Below are positions 16,528 to 25,713 of a stretch of DNA of 64,000 bases, in pieces (within the stretch, counting starts at the first letter, position 1; the number at the start of each line of letters is the position of its first letter). The DNA comes from Rhizobiaceae bacterium (GTDB lineage: Bacteria > Pseudomonadota > Alphaproteobacteria > Rhizobiales > Rhizobiaceae): NCBI GenBank assembly GCA_019635715.1, contig JAHBYY010000006.1, forward strand, positions 32,404 to 96,403, given 5' to 3'. Under the pieces are notes generated by a model, which saw only the letters and a list, made by a program, of their open reading frames with translations, was not told the origin of the DNA and searched no databases. A program made the translations under genes and the position numbers.

Positions 16528-16854
16528 TCAACGCCTTGAAATCAATGCAAAGAAGTAGCCGATGCCGGCTGCGATGGCCAGCGACGTGATCGGCTTTTCC
16601 CGCACCTTCAGGGCGATCTGGTCCTCGATATCGCGGGCATTGCCCTTCAGGCCTTCGACCGCCGCCTCGCCCTGTGCGCGGAGCTGGTCCAGCCCCTCGC
16701 TCGCCGCGCGCCGCGCCGCGCCGTATCCGTGCTGGCCGGTGCGCGCCAACTGTTCGGTCAGCTTCGCCACGTCCTCGCGCAACTGCCTCAGCTCGGCTTC
16801 GAGATCCGATACCGTGCGTTCCGTTTCGATCTTGTCGACCTTGCCTGCAGCCAT
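16528..16854 (-). CDS. DUF883/ElaB-YqjD family protein
   Basis: The 108-residue product starts at 16854, with AGAGGAG seven bases upstream. A charged coiled-coil region (about 10-40, VSDLEAELRQLREDVAKLTEQL) is followed by an Ala/Gly-rich amphipathic stretch and one C-terminal helix ending in FFALISRR. In E. coli, YqjD/ElaB/YgaM are C-tail-anchored inner membrane proteins that bind ribosomes in stationary phase under RpoS. A full EcfG promoter match precedes this gene, so it looks like the alphaproteobacterial counterpart under stress control. The holin-like gene follows in the same direction. Ribosome binding is not shown here. Confidence 0.88.
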   Translation of the reverse strand: MAAGKVDKIETERTVSDLEAELRQLREDVAKLTEQLARTGQHGYGAARRAASEGLDQLRAQGEAAVEGLKGNARDIEDQIALKVREKPITSLAIAAGIGYFFALISRR

Positions 16855-16880
16855 GGAAAACTCCTCTTGAGATGATCCTG

Positions 16881-16905
16881 AACGCACGTTGCGCCCAGCG
16901 GTTCC
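16881..16905 (-). promoter_or_regulatory. Predicted EcfG promoter for the DUF883-holin pair
   Basis: Minus-strand GGAAC (16905-16901), 16 bases, CGTT (16884-16881), a full consensus match. It lies 27 bases before the ATG at 16854, giving a short leader. Confidence 0.82.
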
Positions 16906-16944
16906 GCCACGATAGGCCTGACGCGGCGAAGCCTCGCCGCGCCG

Positions 16945-17697
16945 TCAGATCAGGGCGCGGCGTGTTTCCGCCAAGCCTGCCCAGCGCGCCGTCGCGAGCA
17001 GACCCTCGGCATCCTTGATCTCGCAGCCGCCCTCGCGCCAGCTCAGCAGGCCGCGCTGCGCCAGTTTGCGCAAGGTCTTGTTGGTGTGGACGAGCGAAAG
17101 ACCGAGCGTGTCGGCGACATGCTGCTGGGTGATCGGCAGAACCCGGAAGGCTCCGAAGGCCGCCTTGGTGCGCTGCAGCCGGGCGTAGAGGAACGACAGC
17201 AGATAGGCGGCCCGCTCGACGGCGGAACGGCGCCCGACGCTCAGCAGATTCTCGTCGAGCATCTGCTCTTCGCGCGCCGCGATCCAGGTGATGTCGTAGG
17301 AGAGGCCCGGATGGTTCTTGAACAGATCGAAGACGCGCTCCCGCTCGAACACGCAGAGCAGAAGCGGCGACAATGCCTCGACGGAATGCTGCATCTCGCC
17401 CAACAGGCCGGCCTGCAGGCCCAGAAGGTCTCCCGGCATGGCATAGTTGAGGATCTGACGGCGACCGTCATGCAGCAGCTTGTAGCGGAATGCCAGACCC
17501 GACAGGAGCGTGTAGAGATGGGCGCTGTGATTGCCCTCGACCAGCACCGTCGCGCCGCGCTCGACGGCCAGTTCGCCACGCTTGAACTTGCTGATAAACT
17601 GCAGTTCGCCATCGTCGAGGTCGCGAAACACCGACAGCGCCCGCAAAGGGCATTTCGAGCACGGGTACCGCAGTTCATGCACCTTGATGTCTCCCAT
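16945..17697 (-). CDS. Crp/Fnr family transcriptional regulator
   Basis: A 250-residue regulator with a cyclic-nucleotide-like beta-barrel (about 25-140) and a C-terminal winged helix-turn-helix (about 155-235, with ITQQHVADTLGLSLVHTNKTLRKL as the recognition region). It has Cys 13 and Cys 16 near the N-terminus (PCSKCPL) and one central Cys (LLLCVFERE). That is fewer than the four needed by FNR, so an oxygen-labile iron-sulfur cluster is doubtful. Similar rhizobial Crp/Fnr proteins sit near stress response genes. It is monocistronic here. The effector and targets are unknown. Confidence 0.9.
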   Translation of the reverse strand: MGDIKVHELRYPCSKCPLRALSVFRDLDDGELQFISKFKRGELAVERGATVLVEGNHSAHLYTLLSGLAFRYKLLHDGRRQILNYAMPGDLLGLQAGLLGEMQHSVEALSPLLLCVFERERVFDLFKNHPGLSYDITWIAAREEQMLDENLLSVGRRSAVERAAYLLSFLYARLQRTKAAFGAFRVLPITQQHVADTLGLSLVHTNKTLRKLAQRGLLSWREGGCEIKDAEGLLATARWAGLAETRRALI

Positions 17698-17826
17698 GCT
17701 CGCGCCGCCCCCTGCGGTCCATCGGCCCGTCGCACGGGGCCGCCACCGTCAGCGGTTGCCCCGTACATGTCTTTTTTAAATGACAGAATTCCGTATAGGC
17801 GACATTGAGACCACCTGTTTCATCGA

Positions 17827-18204
17827 ATGTGCAAGGGTGCGGGATTGCTTGACGGATTGCTGGTGCTGATTCTTGAGGATGAGTTCCTGATCGCCTTCGA
17901 TGTCGAGCAGGTCTGCCGCGACCATGGCGCCCGCGACGTGTTGATCGCTCCGACCCTCGAAGAAGCGCATGCGCTGCTTGAGCGCCACGTCTTCGATGCG
18001 GCGATCGTCGACCTGATGCTCGACGGCAAACCGACTTTCGACTTTGCCCGCGCTCTGCGACAGGGTGGAATCCCCTTCATCTTCGCGTCTGGCTATTCCG
18101 ACACCGGAGAGCTGCACAGCTCCTTCCCCGGCATCGCCATCGTCTCGAAGCCATATGCCGGCGACGACCTGGTCGAAGCGCTGTCGGCGGCGCGCCGCCG
18201 CTGA
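17827..18204 (+). CDS. Single-domain response regulator (receiver only)
   Basis: A 125-residue receiver domain with no output domain. The acidic pocket is LEDEFLI (residues about 16-22), the phospho-Asp lies in AAIVDLMLDGKP, the Ser/Thr switch is in IFASGYSD, and the Lys is in IVSKPYAGDDL. Such stand-alone receivers beside HWE/HisKA_2 kinases often fine-tune PhyR signalling as phosphate sinks or relays, for example the SdrG and MrrA types. The gene is 37 bp from the convergent end of ecfG. No clear Shine-Dalgarno is seen for the ATG at 17827, so the start is uncertain. The signalling role is inferred from position. Confidence 0.85.
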   Translation: MCKGAGLLDGLLVLILEDEFLIAFDVEQVCRDHGARDVLIAPTLEEAHALLERHVFDAAIVDLMLDGKPTFDFARALRQGGIPFIFASGYSDTGELHSSFPGIAIVSKPYAGDDLVEALSAARRR

Positions 18205-18241
18205 CCACCGCCAAGGGACTTCTCTGTTTGGAAATGCGTTT

Positions 18242-18790
18242 CTAAGCGGCGTTCGAACCGAGCACCTGCGTCGAGATCGCATCGGGGCCGTAGTCCGCCT
18301 CTCCCGAAACCTGCAATATGTCCTGCAACCGCGCCCTCGCCCGGCTCACGCGGCTCTTGATCGTTCCGACCGCGCATTCGCAGATCGCCGCCGCCTCCTC
18401 GTAGGAGAAGCCGGACGCGCCGATCAGGATGATGGCTTCCCGCTGGTCCTCCGGCAGCATTTCGAGGGCCTCGCGGAAATCGGCGAGATCGAGCTTGCCG
18501 TCCTGGCTCGGATGAACCGCCAGGCGCTCGGTCATGATCCCCTCCGAATCCTGAACCTCGCGGCCGCGCTTGCGCATCTGCGAGTAGAATTCGTTGCGCA
18601 GGATGGTGAACAGCCAGGCCTTCAGATTCGTGCCCATCTGGAAGCTTGCATGCTTGTCCCAGGCCTTGACCAGGGTTTCCTGGACGAGATCGTCCGCCTT
18701 GTCGGCATTTTGCGACAGGGACACGGCGAAGGCCCGCAAGCTGGGGATCGTGGCAAGCAGTTCGGTCTTGAATTCAGCCGAGACAGCCAT
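18242..18790 (-). CDS. ecfG: EcfG-type general stress response sigma factor
   Basis: A 182-residue ECF sigma factor. Region 2 is at about residues 15-80, with NADKADDLVQETLVKAWDKH and AWLFTILRNEFYS. Region 4 is at about 110-165, with LPEDQREAIILIGASGFSYEEAA and VGTIKSRVSRARARL. It directs RNA polymerase to GGAAC-N16/17-CGTT promoters. Without stress it is held by the anti-sigma factor NepR. It follows nepR by 5 bp on the same strand, the usual operon order. Eight promoter matches to its consensus occur in the surrounding 9 kb. Known orthologues include RpoE2 in Sinorhizobium and SigT/EcfG elsewhere. Confidence 0.96.
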   Translation of the reverse strand: MAVSAEFKTELLATIPSLRAFAVSLSQNADKADDLVQETLVKAWDKHASFQMGTNLKAWLFTILRNEFYSQMRKRGREVQDSEGIMTERLAVHPSQDGKLDLADFREALEMLPEDQREAIILIGASGFSYEEAAAICECAVGTIKSRVSRARARLQDILQVSGEADYGPDAISTQVLGSNAA

Positions 18791-18795
18791 GGACT

Positions 18796-18984
18796 TCAGT
18801 CCTGCTTGCGCGAGGCCTCTGCGGCCTCCAACTGGGCAAGGAGAACGGCGAACCGGTCCGGAACCTCTTCGGAGACGAGACCGTCATAATATTGCTTCAA
18901 TTTGCGACCGATCTCGCCATGAGTTCCCAGCGGCTCGCTTGCCGGCGCGTCCGGCTTGTCGCCGCCGCCCAAACTTTCCTTCAT
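18796..18984 (-). CDS. nepR: NepR anti-sigma factor
   Basis: This 62-residue protein is the anti-sigma factor of EcfG. The conserved NepR core is visible: IGRKLKQYYDGLVSEEVPDRF followed by LLAQLEAAE. Two helices of this core bind either EcfG or the sigma-like domain of phosphorylated PhyR. The start at 18984 is preceded by AAGGTGA and gives MKESLGGGDKPDAP; longer upstream readings lack family similarity. The gene is first in a nepR-ecfG operon, divergent from phyR, and carries an EcfG-type promoter at 19071-19095. This gives the expected positive autoregulation. Confidence 0.95.
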   Translation of the reverse strand: MKESLGGGDKPDAPASEPLGTHGEIGRKLKQYYDGLVSEEVPDRFAVLLAQLEAAEASRKQD

Positions 18985-19070
18985 CGATTTCACCTTAAGC
19001 CTCACTGACCCCTTGATCGTCTGCCATGCCAAAACCCCGGAGGCGAGGTGCCGCACCTGCGTTGACCTCA

Positions 19071-19095
19071 AATGCGGCCCCTCCACATTGGTTCC
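19071..19095 (-). promoter_or_regulatory. Predicted EcfG promoter for nepR-ecfG
   Basis: Minus-strand GGAAC (19095-19091), 16 bases, CATT (19074-19071). It sits 87 bases before the nepR ATG. The -10 variant CATT is shared with the divergent phyR promoter 20 bp away, as expected for autoregulation of the switch. Confidence 0.7.
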
Positions 19096-19115
19096 GCGGC
19101 CCTGGCGTTTTTTCG

Positions 19116-19140
19116 GGAACTTTTTCGTGTTCGCGGCATT
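19116..19140 (+). promoter_or_regulatory. Predicted EcfG promoter for phyR
   Basis: Plus-strand GGAAC (19116-19120), 16 bases, CATT (19137-19140), 53 bases before the phyR ATG at 19194. It is back-to-back with the nepR promoter at 19071-19095. Confidence 0.7.
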
Positions 19141-19193
19141 TCGCGTTCGGCGTGGCGGCATCCGCAGCCCGTACTTTTTCTTGAGGGAGCCAT

Positions 19194-19988
19194 ATGAGCT
19201 TGTCAGCTAGCATTGCACCGCACCTTCCCTACCTGAGGCGCTTCTCGCGCGCGGTGTCCGGATCTCAGCAGAGTGGCGATGCTCTGGTGGCCGCGATGCT
19301 GGAGGCCATCGTGGCGGATATCGGCATCTTCCCCGCGGCATCGAGCAATCGCGTCGCGCTCTACAAGATCTTTGCCAGGCTCTTCACCTCGGTGGCGATC
19401 CGGGTGCCGGCCGACCATGCGCAGACGGCGTGGGAACGCAGCGCCTCGGCGAACCTTTCGGCGCTTTCGCCCCGGCCGCGCCAGGCCTTCCTTCTGGTCG
19501 CCGTGGAAGGCTTCACGGATGACGAGGCGGCAGAGATTCTCGACATCGATGTCGATGACTTCGCGGCCCTTCTCGCCCAGGCGAGCACCGAGATCTCCCG
19601 CCAGGTCGCGACCGACGTCCTGATCATCGAGGACGAACCGCTGATCGCGATGGACATCGAGGAAATGGTCGAGAGCCTCGGCCACCGGGTCGTCGGCACC
19701 GCCCGCACGCATGCCGAGGCGACCGCGATCTTCAGGTCGACGCGTCCGAAGATGATCCTCGCCGACATCCAGCTCGCGGACGGAACGTCCGGCATCGATG
19801 CCGTGAACGAGATCCTCACCTTCGATTCGGTGCCGGTGATCTTCATCACCGCCTTCCCCGAGAGGCTGCTCACGGGCGAACGCCCCGAACCGGCCTTCCT
19901 GGTCACCAAGCCGTTCAACCCGGAAATGGTCAAGGCACTGATCAGCCAGGCGCTGTTCTTCGACCGGCAGGCCAGGGCAGCGGCCTGA
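19194..19988 (+). CDS. phyR: PhyR general stress response anti-anti-sigma regulator
   Basis: A 264-residue PhyR with an N-terminal sigma-like domain (about 1-135, including LSPRPRQAFLLVAVEGFTDDEAAEIL) and a C-terminal receiver (about 140-264). The receiver has the acidic pair in IIEDEPLIAMDIEE, the phospho-Asp in MILADIQLADG, and Lys in FLVTKPFNP. When a HWE/HisKA_2 kinase phosphorylates it, the sigma-like domain draws NepR away from EcfG. The ATG at 19194 has TGAGGGAG upstream. It is divergent from nepR-ecfG with both promoters of the EcfG type, the classic layout. Confidence 0.97.
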   Translation: MSLSASIAPHLPYLRRFSRAVSGSQQSGDALVAAMLEAIVADIGIFPAASSNRVALYKIFARLFTSVAIRVPADHAQTAWERSASANLSALSPRPRQAFLLVAVEGFTDDEAAEILDIDVDDFAALLAQASTEISRQVATDVLIIEDEPLIAMDIEEMVESLGHRVVGTARTHAEATAIFRSTRPKMILADIQLADGTSGIDAVNEILTFDSVPVIFITAFPERLLTGERPEPAFLVTKPFNPEMVKALISQALFFDRQARAAA

Positions 19989-20093
19989 CCGGCCCATCCG
20001 CAATGTTCGGGGTCGCGGCGCGGGCCGCCGGGCCCCCCTGGCGTCGGCACGCGAACGGCCTGCCCTCCCTTTGAAATCTTTGCCTTCCCGTCT

Positions 20094-20118
20094 GGAACTC
20101 CGGCGGGGGACCGGCGTT
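20094..20118 (+). promoter_or_regulatory. Predicted EcfG promoter for the DUF1328 gene
   Basis: GGAAC (20094-20098), 16 bases, CGTT (20115-20118), a full consensus match, 40 bases before the ATG at 20158. Confidence 0.82.
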
Positions 20119-20157
20119 TCGTGAGCAGAGATATCTTAAAAGGCAACGGAGTGAGTG

Positions 20158-20322
20158 ATGCTATACTGGGCCCTTGTCTTCTTGGTCGTGGCCATCATCG
20201 CGGGCGCGCTCGGATTTGGCGGCATCGCCGGCACCTCGGCGGGCATCGCGCAGATTCTGTTCTTCATCTTCCTCGCATTCCTCGTGATCTCGCTGGTTGC
20301 CGGAATGATCCGGAGAGCCTGA
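20158..20322 (+). CDS. DUF1328/UPF0391 small membrane protein
   Basis: A 54-residue protein beginning [22 protein letters not shown]. It has two hydrophobic helices joined by a short [11 protein letters not shown] loop, the fixed pattern of the UPF0391 (YtjA-like) family, and ends MIRRA. It is an inner membrane protein of unknown role, frequently found in stress regulons. GGAG lies six bases before the ATG. The EcfG promoter match at 20094-20118 supports stress control. Members of this family are often copies dispersed in rhizobial genomes. Confidence 0.9.
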   Translation: MLYWALVFLVVAIIAGALGFGGIAGTSAGIAQILFFIFLAFLVISLVAGMIRRA

Positions 20323-20555
20323 TCGTGCCCGCGGCCGGCGTATCGCGCCGGTCCAACGGTCCGAGAAGCTGGAGACTGTCCCCCTCAAACGGCCTCCAGC
20401 CCCGTCGGATCGCTCTGGCGCAAGCCGGGCGATCCGGCGGACCCGAATTCGAGATCGAGCTCTCCGCATGAGCCTCGCCCGTCGGGAGCATTGAAATACT
20501 GACTGCGTTGCGTTCGGCGAAGCATCGTCACGCAGACGCGGGCCGGGGAGCGCAC

Positions 20556-21539
20556 ATGCAACGAGGTTTCGAACGACACGGTACGGATCCCGGCCTGTCG
20601 CGCGCCTTGTCGCATACCGGCGTGTTCGTCGTCCTGCTCGACAGCTCCGCGCGCATCGAATGGTCGGTCAACGTTCCCGCCTCGTGGCGATCCGAGGCAT
20701 CGCCGGACGGCGGGGCGCGGCAATTGCTCGACGGAGATGCGGGGCAATCGCTCGAAGCGGCCGTCGAGCTGGTGCGCACCAGCGGCGAAGCCTGCAAGCT
20801 CGACATTCCCGTTGCGGCCGCCGACGGCATCGACTGGTACACGGTGTGGGTCGACACGCATGTCGCCGAGCGGGAGGACGGGCCCGGCATCATGATCACC
20901 GGAATGGACGTGACCGAGCGCAAGCATCGCGAGCAGACGCTGCGGACCTTGCTGCGCGAGGTGGCGCACCGTTCGAAGAATCTGCTGGCCATCATCCAGA
21001 GCATCGCGACGCAGACCGGCAGGCATGCCGATTCGGTCGACGGCTTCCTGACCCGCTTCCGCGGGCGCATCCAGTCCATGGCCTCGACCCAGGACCTTGT
21101 GACCTCCTCCAACTGGAGGGGCGCCGACATCCACGAGCTGGCGCACAGCCAGATCGGCAGATACGTCGCCGACCCCTCGGTCAGCATCAGGCTCAGCGGC
21201 GAAAGGCCGTATCTCAACCCGAACGCGGCCCTGCATGTCGGGCTTGCCTTCCATGAGCTTGCGGTGAACTCGGTCAGCTTCGGGGCGCTGGCCGCCCCCG
21301 AGGGCCACGTCTCGATCAACCTGGCCCACAGAGTTCCGCAGCCGGAGGGCGACCTCACGCTGGAATGGTGGGAAAACATCCCCGGATCGAACGTGGAATT
21401 GCGCCCGAAACGCTTCGGCAGCACGGCACTCGAACGCGTCGTGCCGGCAGCGCTTGGCGGTACCGCGGACCTGGCCTTTTCGGCAGGGCGACTGACCTAC
21501 AGGCTCGCCATACCGCACCTGAACTTCGCCAGCGGCTGA
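20556..21539 (+). CDS. PAS-type HRxxN/HisKA_2 sensor histidine kinase
   Basis: The 327-residue product starts at 20556 (GGGGAG six bases upstream); a TTG at 20508 is possible. A PAS-like sensor occupies about residues 15-130 (ends GMDVTERKHREQTLRTL), followed by the kinase core. The phospho-His box is LREVAHRSKNLLAIIQSIATQ and the N-box FHELAVNSVSFGALAAPEG. No transmembrane segment is seen, so sensing is cytosolic. This kinase class is the usual donor for PhyR. Lying 0.6 kb downstream of phyR, it is the best PhyK candidate in the window. No EcfG-type promoter was found immediately before it. Confidence 0.88.
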   Translation: MQRGFERHGTDPGLSRALSHTGVFVVLLDSSARIEWSVNVPASWRSEASPDGGARQLLDGDAGQSLEAAVELVRTSGEACKLDIPVAAADGIDWYTVWVDTHVAEREDGPGIMITGMDVTERKHREQTLRTLLREVAHRSKNLLAIIQSIATQTGRHADSVDGFLTRFRGRIQSMASTQDLVTSSNWRGADIHELAHSQIGRYVADPSVSIRLSGERPYLNPNAALHVGLAFHELAVNSVSFGALAAPEGHVSINLAHRVPQPEGDLTLEWWENIPGSNVELRPKRFGSTALERVVPAALGGTADLAFSAGRLTYRLAIPHLNFASG

Positions 21540-21559
21540 ACGCCCTGCGCGGGCGTTTG

Positions 21560-21585
21560 GGAACCTTACGGCGCGTTCCGCCGTT
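21560..21585 (+). promoter_or_regulatory. Predicted EcfG promoter for the 107-residue protein
   Basis: GGAAC (21560-21564), 17 bases, CGTT (21582-21585): the 17-bp spacer variant of the consensus. The ATG at 21609 follows 24 bases later. Confidence 0.72.
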
Positions 21586-21608
21586 TGTTCGGCGAGAGGA
21601 TTTTCGCC

Positions 21609-21932
21609 ATGGAACATATCGCAGCCCTTCTGCTCATCGTCGGATGCTCCGGCGACCTCGAGCGGTGCACCGAGCTTCCCGCGCCCACCCCGATCTACGA
21701 GACTTACGAAGAGTGCCGGGTCGAGCTGAAGCCGGCACTGGCCTTGATGCGTCTCCGGCAGGATCGTGTGTTTGCCACATGTGTCCCCGTCGATCCGGCA
21801 ATGGAAGAGCAGGACGCACAGCTCTTCTGGGACATCGCCGCGGACGGCAGGCTGGTCGCCTCGGTCGAGACCGCAGGCAGCGCGGTCGTCGCCCGCGCCG
21901 ATGGCGGCGACGAGCTCGGCCAGACCCATTGA
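21609..21932 (+). CDS. Hypothetical exported 107-residue protein
   Basis: The start at 21609 has GAGAGGA upstream. The N-terminus MEHIAALLLIVGCSGD is short and hydrophobic with a Cys near position 13 that could be a lipobox-like site, but the basic residues of a classical signal are missing. Three other Cys residues (DLERCTEL, YEECRVEL, FATCVPVD) may form disulfides if exported. I do not recognise a family. It directly follows the PAS kinase gene and has its own EcfG promoter match, so it is probably a small stress envelope protein. Confidence 0.72.
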   Translation: MEHIAALLLIVGCSGDLERCTELPAPTPIYETYEECRVELKPALALMRLRQDRVFATCVPVDPAMEEQDAQLFWDIAADGRLVASVETAGSAVVARADGGDELGQTH

Positions 21933-22003
21933 TTGGCGCGGACAGACCGCGTTTCTCATGCTAAATTGGAATCGAAGGGCAAGTGAACCTGGGAGTCTGG
22001 TGA

Positions 22004-22261
22004 ATGAGGAAGACGATCGTTGCGCTCTTGGCAGTGGCCGCGCTGGCCGGCTGCACGACGGCTGAGAAGGATGCCGCCGCCGGCGGCGTGGCAGGTGCCG
22101 TCATCGGCGGCCTGGTGTCCGGCGATGCCGGCGGCGCCGCAATCGGCGGTGTTATCGGCGCGGCGGGTGCCGTCCTCGTCGGCCAGGCGGCCCGCAAGGG
22201 CTGGTGCGTGTACCGCGACTCGCGCGGACGGCTCTACGAGGCGCGCTGCCGCGCCGGCTGA
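22004..22261 (+). CDS. Glycine-zipper lipoprotein
   Basis: An 85-residue outer-membrane or periplasmic lipoprotein. The signal peptide ends in a clear lipobox LAGC (Cys near residue 18), and a Gly-zipper segment follows ([30 protein letters not shown]) that packs helices or inserts in membrane. The C-terminus has two Cys. Similar SmpA/OmlA-independent Gly-zipper lipoproteins are common in rhizobia and of unknown function. No EcfG site is seen at this gene. The stop is followed by the terminator at 22287-22318. Confidence 0.85.
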   Translation: MRKTIVALLAVAALAGCTTAEKDAAAGGVAGAVIGGLVSGDAGGAAIGGVIGAAGAVLVGQAARKGWCVYRDSRGRLYEARCRAG

Positions 22262-22286
22262 CCCCCGGCCCGTCTCGACAAAGAAG

Positions 22287-22318
22287 AAGGCCGCGTCCGG
22301 ACCCGGACGCGGCCTTTT
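22287..22318. terminator. Rho-independent bidirectional terminator
   Basis: A 14-bp stem (AAGGCCGCGTCCGG pairing with CCGGACGCGGCCTT) with a tight loop is followed by TTTT on the plus strand. It is also preceded by an A-rich run that gives a U-tract in the other direction. It separates the convergent lipoprotein and xylG genes. Confidence 0.85.
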
Positions 22319-22355
22319 CCGTTTCGGCCTTGCCGTCGGCGACGGCCGCCCCGCC

Positions 22356-23132
<777 letters not shown>

Positions 23133-23142
23133 TGTCGCCTCC

Positions 23143-24528
23143 CTATTTCAGCCGCCGGCGATAGACCTGGTCGACCCACACGGCGAAGACCAGCACCGAA
23201 CCGACCACCATGTCCTTGACCGCCGACTCGAAGTTGAGCAGCGTCATGCCCGACTGCAGCGACTGCATGACCAGCGCGCCGAGCATGGCGCCGTAGATCG
23301 TGCCGAGGCCGCCGGCCAGCGAGGTGCCGCCGATCACCGCGGCGGCGATCACGTAGAGTTCGTCGAACTGGCCGAGCGCATTGGTCGCCGAATCGAGGCG
23401 GGCCGACGAGATGCAGGCCGAGATCGCCGCCAGCGCTCCCATCAGCGAGAACACCATAAGGGTGATGCGCTTGGTGTTGATGCCGGCCAGCAGTGCCGCC
23501 TCCGGGTTGCCGCCGATGGCGTAGACATAGCGGCCGAAGGCGGTGCGGGTGGCCAGGAAGGTCATGCCGACGCCGACCGCGAGCGCAATCAACACCGGGA
23601 CGGAATAGCCGAAGGCGATCTGCAGCCCTTCCGGCGGCACCGTTATCCCGTGCTCGGCCGCATAGCGGTCGACGACGCCCTTCGGCCAGTAATAGGAATT
23701 GACCAGCCATGTGACGCCGAGCACCAGTCCGCAGCCGACCGCCGCGAGGAAGATTTCCGCCCACATCGGCCGCTGCTTGAACGTGAAGCGGCTGCGCTGC
23801 ACGCGGCCGTAATAGACCCCGGCAACGATGGCGATGCAGATGAGGATCGCCAGGATCCAGCTCGCCGTATCGCCGATCGCGCCGACGGTCGTCCCGGAAA
23901 TGCCGCCGCCGATCAGCTTGAAGTTGCGGTCCATCGGCGCGACCGTCTCGCCGCGGATGACCCACCACGACGCGCCGCGCCAGACGATCAGGCCGCCGAG
24001 CGTCACGATGAACGACGGGATGCCGGCATAGGCGATCAGCGCGCCGTGGAAGGCTCCGATCGCCGCTCCGAGCCCGATGGCGAACAGCAGCGCGATGATC
24101 CAGATCATCGGATGGCCGATGCCCATGGCCGGCGCCAGCCAGAACACCTGCAGCACGCCGACCGTGACCGCGGTGAAGCCGAGGATGGAGCCGACGGACA
24201 GATCGATGTGGCGCATCACGATGACGAGCACCATGCCCGTGGTCATCACCGCGATCGACGACGTCTGGATGAGGATGAGCGACAGGTTGCGCGGGGTCAG
24301 GAAGACGCCGGTGCCGGTTCGGGCGATGCCGACCAGATGGAAACCGACCCAGATGATGATCAGCGCCGCCAGCATGCCGAGCATGCGCACGTCGATCTCG
24401 GTCGCTCTCAGGAAGCGCGTCAGCGCGCCTTCCTCGATCGTCCCGGCGCCCTGTGGTTGTGGTGTGGAGTCGACGGCGGCCAATTGGTCCTCCCTGGGCA
24501 CCCGGCGATCTTGCGTCGCCTTCAGCAT
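23143..24528 (-). CDS. xylH: D-xylose-type ABC transporter permease
   Basis: The 461-residue inner-membrane permease of the BPD_transp_2 (RbsC/XylH) family shows about ten or more hydrophobic helices, the family motif [19 protein letters not shown] near residue 100, and a C-terminal [23 protein letters not shown]. The long version with a large periplasmic insert (about 270-300) is characteristic of XylH. The start was set at the ATG 24528; a GTG at 24561 would add 11 residues and the evidence is even. It is 78 bp downstream of xylF and 10 bp ahead of xylG. Confidence 0.92.
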   Translation of the reverse strand: MLKATQDRRVPREDQLAAVDSTPQPQGAGTIEEGALTRFLRATEIDVRMLGMLAALIIIWVGFHLVGIARTGTGVFLTPRNLSLILIQTSSIAVMTTGMVLVIVMRHIDLSVGSILGFTAVTVGVLQVFWLAPAMGIGHPMIWIIALLFAIGLGAAIGAFHGALIAYAGIPSFIVTLGGLIVWRGASWWVIRGETVAPMDRNFKLIGGGISGTTVGAIGDTASWILAILICIAIVAGVYYGRVQRSRFTFKQRPMWAEIFLAAVGCGLVLGVTWLVNSYYWPKGVVDRYAAEHGITVPPEGLQIAFGYSVPVLIALAVGVGMTFLATRTAFGRYVYAIGGNPEAALLAGINTKRITLMVFSLMGALAAISACISSARLDSATNALGQFDELYVIAAAVIGGTSLAGGLGTIYGAMLGALVMQSLQSGMTLLNFESAVKDMVVGSVLVFAVWVDQVYRRRLK

Positions 24529-24606
24529 GGTCTTTATCGGCTCATGGCCGCCCCCCTTCACGAGGGACGGCCATGATGTGTCAAACGGAACGTCTTGCCA
24601 AGCCGA

Positions 24607-25650
24607 TCAGCCGCAGGCCGGGACCGAGCCCGCCGCAACGCCGGCGCAGGCCTTCTCCTTGGAGATCCAGCCGGCGTCGATGACCAGGTTCAGCGTCTCC
24701 TTGGTGATCGGGGTCGGGGTCAGCAGCACCGCGTTCACCTCGACCTTGTTCGGACCGTCGCTGAACTTGCCGACGCCCGGGATGTCGGCCAGCGCGCCGC
24801 CCTCGGCGATCTGGTTGGCGGCTTCCGCCGCGGCCTTGCCGAGCGCACGGGAGTCCTTCCAGATCGACACGGTCTGCGTGCCCAGCGCGACGCGGTTGAT
24901 CGCCGCGAGGTCGCCGTCCTGGCCGGAGACCGGCACGGTGCCGGAAAGGCCCTGGGCTTCCAGCGCCGCCACGACGCCGCCGGCCATGCCGTCGTTCTCC
25001 GAAACCACCGCGTCGACCTTGTTGTCGACCGAGGTCAGGCACTGCTCCATGTTCTTCTGCGCGGCATCCGGCTTCCAGCCGTCCGTGAAGGTCTCGCAGA
25101 CGTTCTTGATCTTGCCGGAATCGATCGACTCCTTGAGCACTTCGGTGATGCCGTTGAACAGGAAGGTCGCGTTCGGGTCGCCCTTGTCGCCCTTGATGAA
25201 GGCGTAGTTGCCTTCCGGCTTCGCCTTCAGGATTTCCTTCGCCATCAGTCGGCCGACGCCGACATTGTCGAAGGTGATGTAGAGCGCGTTCGGATCCTCG
25301 ACGAGCACGTCGTAGGAGATCATCTTGACGCCCGCGTCAGCCGCGGCCTGGAAGGCCGGCAGGATGGCGTTGTTGTCGTAGGCGACGACCAGGATGACGT
25401 CGACGCCCTGGGTGACCAGGCCCTCGATGTCGGTGAGCTGCTTGGCGGCCGAAAGCTGGGCGTCGGTCGACACATATTTGTTGCCGGCGGCTTCGACGAC
25501 GGCCTTGATCGCGGCCTCATCGGTCTTCCAGCGCTCTTCCTGGAAGGTCTTCCAGGATACGGCGATTGTCTTGTCCTTGGCCTCGGCGGCGGCCGAGAAC
25601 GCAAGTGACAGCGCAGCACCCGCCAGCATGGCGGTTACGAATTTCTTCAT
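24607..25650 (-). CDS. xylF: D-xylose-binding periplasmic protein
   Basis: A 347-residue type 1 periplasmic binding protein with a signal peptide (1-24, ending AAEAKDK), and sequence close to XylF: ISYDVLVEDPNALYITFDNVGVG for the first ligand segment, NDGMAGGVVAALEAQGLSGTVPVSGQDGD for the second. GGAGG precedes the ATG at 25650 by six bases. It heads the importer operon and presents sugar to XylH. The divergent ROK regulator and an AT-rich operator at 25714-25734 control it, by inference. Confidence 0.94.
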   Translation of the reverse strand: MKKFVTAMLAGAALSLAFSAAAEAKDKTIAVSWKTFQEERWKTDEAAIKAVVEAAGNKYVSTDAQLSAAKQLTDIEGLVTQGVDVILVVAYDNNAILPAFQAAADAGVKMISYDVLVEDPNALYITFDNVGVGRLMAKEILKAKPEGNYAFIKGDKGDPNATFLFNGITEVLKESIDSGKIKNVCETFTDGWKPDAAQKNMEQCLTSVDNKVDAVVSENDGMAGGVVAALEAQGLSGTVPVSGQDGDLAAINRVALGTQTVSIWKDSRALGKAAAEAANQIAEGGALADIPGVGKFSDGPNKVEVNAVLLTPTPITKETLNLVIDAGWISKEKACAGVAAGSVPACG

Positions 25651-25713
25651 GAATGTTCCTCCCGGCGCCCCTCCGGACGCGATTGCAGCCTCGGAATTCC
25701 TCCATGAAGCTCA

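Noticed and set aside
17700-17830. EcfG promoter before the receiver-only regulator or the Crp/Fnr gene
   Set aside because: Only GGAAT is present and no acceptable -10 element follows at the right distance on either strand.
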